Below are positions 6,491 to 7,674 of a DNA stretch of 7,674 nucleotides, piece after piece. A program made the translations under genes and the position numbers. Within the stretch, counting starts at the first letter, position 1. Each line of letters starts with the position of its first letter. Below the pieces are notes generated by a model that worked only from the letters and a program-made list of their open reading frames with translations, had not been told where the DNA came from and did not search any database. Source of the DNA: Candidatus Melainabacteria bacterium (GTDB lineage Bacteria > Actinomycetota > Actinomycetes > Mycobacteriales > Pseudonocardiaceae); NCBI GenBank assembly GCA_903970565.1, contig CAJCJE010000364.1, positions 1 through 7,674 of the forward strand, in the 5' to 3' direction.

Positions 6491-6495
6491 TTGCC

Positions 6496-7674
6496 TTGTC
6501 CTCGACGATCATTTCCGAAGCACCGGTCCAGGTGGCGGATCGGGGACCCTCGGCGCGCCCCGTCAGATGGCAGCCGTGGGCGCTGACCGCGATCTGCGTA
6601 CTCGCCGCCGTCCTCTACGCCTGGGCCATCGCCGACGGCCGGATCGGCAACAGCGACTACTCCGCCGGCGTGAAGTCGATGTCCACCGGCCTCAGGAACT
6701 TCCTGTTCGGCTCGTTCGACCGGCTCGGCGTGGTCACCGTCGACAAGTCACCGATGGGCATGTGGCCGCAGGTGATCTCGGTGTGGCTGTTCGGCTATCA
6801 CGGCTGGGCCCTGCTGCTGCCGCAGGCACTCGAAGGCGTCGCCACGGTCCTGTTGCTACACCGGGTGGTCCGCCGCTGGGCGGGGGAGAACGTGGCGCTG
6901 CTCGCCGCGGCGATCCTGACGCTGACCCCCATCACGGTCGCGGTCAACCGGGACAACATGCCCGATACCCTGCTGATCCTGCTGCTGGTCGCCGCTGCCT
7001 ACACCCTCACGCGCGCGGTCCAGACCACCAGCACCGGCGCGGCGACGGGCTGGCTGGTCGGCTGTGCGTTCCTGATCGGCTGCGGTTTCGAGACGAAGAT
7101 GCTCCAGGCGTGGATCGTCGTCCCCGGCTTCGCTCTCGTCTACCTGGTGGGCGCCAAGGCGCGGATCGGTCGGCGCGTTCTGGACCTGCTCGGCTCCGCC
7201 GTCATGCTGGTGGTCTCCTCGGGCTGGTGGATCGCGATGGTCGCCGTGTGGCCGGGCACCAAGCCCTTCATCGGGGGCAGCACGGATGGCAACGTCCTGC
7301 AACTCGTGCTGGGCTACAACGGGTTGGGGCGCGTCTTCGGCGGCGAGGAGGAGATGCCCGGTGGCGGCCTGCCGGCCGGACTCGTGATGCCGCCGGGAAT
7401 TCACCTGCCACCCGGTGGCATGGTCACCCTCTTCGGCGGCCAGCCTGGTACCGACCGCCTGTTCGGCGACCTCGCCGGGGGGCAGATCTCCTGGCTGCTG
7501 CCGCTGGCGCTGCTGGTTCTGGTGGCGGTGGCGGTGGCGGGCCTGCGTGGCCGGTTCACCGGCGCGGCGCTGGACCGGGAGGTGACGGCGGGCTGGCTGC
7601 TGTGGGGGAGTTGGCTGGTGGTGACGGCCGTGGTGTTCAGCTACGCGCAGGGAATCTGGCACCCGTACTACACG
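6496..7674 (+). CDS. Polytopic membrane glycosyltransferase, PMT/ArnT-like family (GT39/GT83 type), C-terminal part missing
   Basis: Integral membrane enzyme of the C-type glycosyltransferase fold, which moves a sugar from a polyprenyl-phosphate donor to an acceptor on the outer face of the membrane. 393 residues are visible and the frame is open at the right edge; relatives usually have about 600-700. After a short cytosolic N-terminus and a first membrane helix (about 28-46), the outer loop reads GNSDYSAGVKSM (Asp54 near the expected catalytic acid), then FLFGSFDRLGVVTVDKSP (Lys84). PQALEGVATVLLLHRVVRR, NRDNMPDTLL (Arg152, Asp153, Asp157) and GFETKMLQAW (Glu199, Lys201) are family phrases, followed by a Gly/Pro-rich outer loop (about 275-330) and two more helices. 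The visible end, GIWHPYYT, is itself a family motif. TTG start supported by AGGGGAG 5 nt upstream. It may glycosylate the exported product or a cell-wall component, or be an unrelated flanking gene. Confidence 0.88.
   Translation, partial: MSSTIISEAPVQVADRGPSARPVRWQPWALTAICVLAAVLYAWAIADGRIGNSDYSAGVKSMSTGLRNFLFGSFDRLGVVTVDKSPMGMWPQVISVWLFGYHGWALLLPQALEGVATVLLLHRVVRRWAGENVALLAAAILTLTPITVAVNRDNMPDTLLILLLVAAAYTLTRAVQTTSTGAATGWLVGCAFLIGCGFETKMLQAWIVVPGFALVYLVGAKARIGRRVLDLLGSAVMLVVSSGWWIAMVAVWPGTKPFIGGSTDGNVLQLVLGYNGLGRVFGGEEEMPGGGLPAGLVMPPGIHLPPGGMVTLFGGQPGTDRLFGDLAGGQISWLLPLALLVLVAVAVAGLRGRFTGAALDREVTAGWLLWGSWLVVTAVVFSYAQGIWHPYYT

Larger units (their letters stand above)
6245..6495. promoter_or_regulatory. 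Divergent intergenic region between the right P450 and the membrane glycosyltransferase
   Basis: 251 bp that must hold promoters for both divergent genes. The only strong pattern is the triple repeat at 6396-6457. No clear -35/-10 pair could be fixed on either strand. The P450 would have a long leader if its promoter lies at the repeats. Confidence 0.55.

Noticed and set aside
6856..7662. A 268-codon minus-strand frame opposite the membrane glycosyltransferase
   Set aside because: Low-complexity His/Gln/Arg/Asp composition, antisense to a clear membrane protein.
1..7674. CRISPR array, tRNA or rRNA genes, insertion sequences
   Set aside because: No regularly spaced identical repeats, no cloverleaf or rRNA-like sequence, no transposase and no terminal repeats were seen.

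Overview
The DNA is strongly GC-rich. Its codons almost always end in G or C, start codons include GTG and TTG, and several ribosome sites are of the GGAGG type. All identifiable proteins match actinomycete families. The source is therefore most likely a filamentous actinomycete (Streptomyces, Amycolatopsis, Saccharothrix, Micromonospora or a relative). The gene set of two bacterial P450s, a two-component phenol hydroxylase, a catechol-type O-methyltransferase and an antibiotic-type glycosyltransferase looks like the tailoring section of a biosynthetic gene cluster for a glycosylated natural product with an aryl group. No scaffold gene (PKS, NRPS, terpene) lies inside the window, so the product class cannot be named.

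Layout. Positions 1-3108 hold a minus-strand operon read from right to left: an O-methyltransferase, an HpaB-type flavin-dependent phenol ortho-hydroxylase, and a P450 cut off by the left edge. The methyltransferase and hydroxylase overlap by ATGA. A perfect 15-bp hairpin sits in the last codons of the methyltransferase, just upstream of the hydroxylase start. Positions 3109-3403 form a divergent intergenic region. Positions 3404-4858 carry a plus-strand GT-B glycosyltransferase of the EryCIII type, with two unusual insertions. A GC-rich hairpin terminator follows, then a convergent minus-strand CYP105-like P450 (5018-6244). Positions 6245-6495 form a second divergent intergenic region with three iterated ACCGGT-containing repeats. 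From 6496 to the right edge runs a plus-strand polytopic membrane glycosyltransferase of the PMT/ArnT-like superfamily, cut off by the window.

Likely teamwork (inference). The hydroxylase converts a phenol, free or carrier-bound, to a catechol. The translationally coupled methyltransferase then caps one catechol oxygen. The P450s add further oxidations, and the soluble glycosyltransferase attaches a (deoxy)sugar. The membrane glycosyltransferase would use a lipid-phosphate sugar on the outer face of the membrane; it may be part of the pathway or the start of the flanking genome. The flavin reductase needed by the hydroxylase, the ferredoxin for the P450s, the sugar genes and any regulator are not in the window.

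The most notable non-gene signals are the 15-bp hairpin at 2457-2491, the triple repeat at 6396-6457, a possible 13-residue leader peptide with nested hairpins ahead of the glycosyltransferase (3312-3367), and one TTA codon near the end of the right P450.
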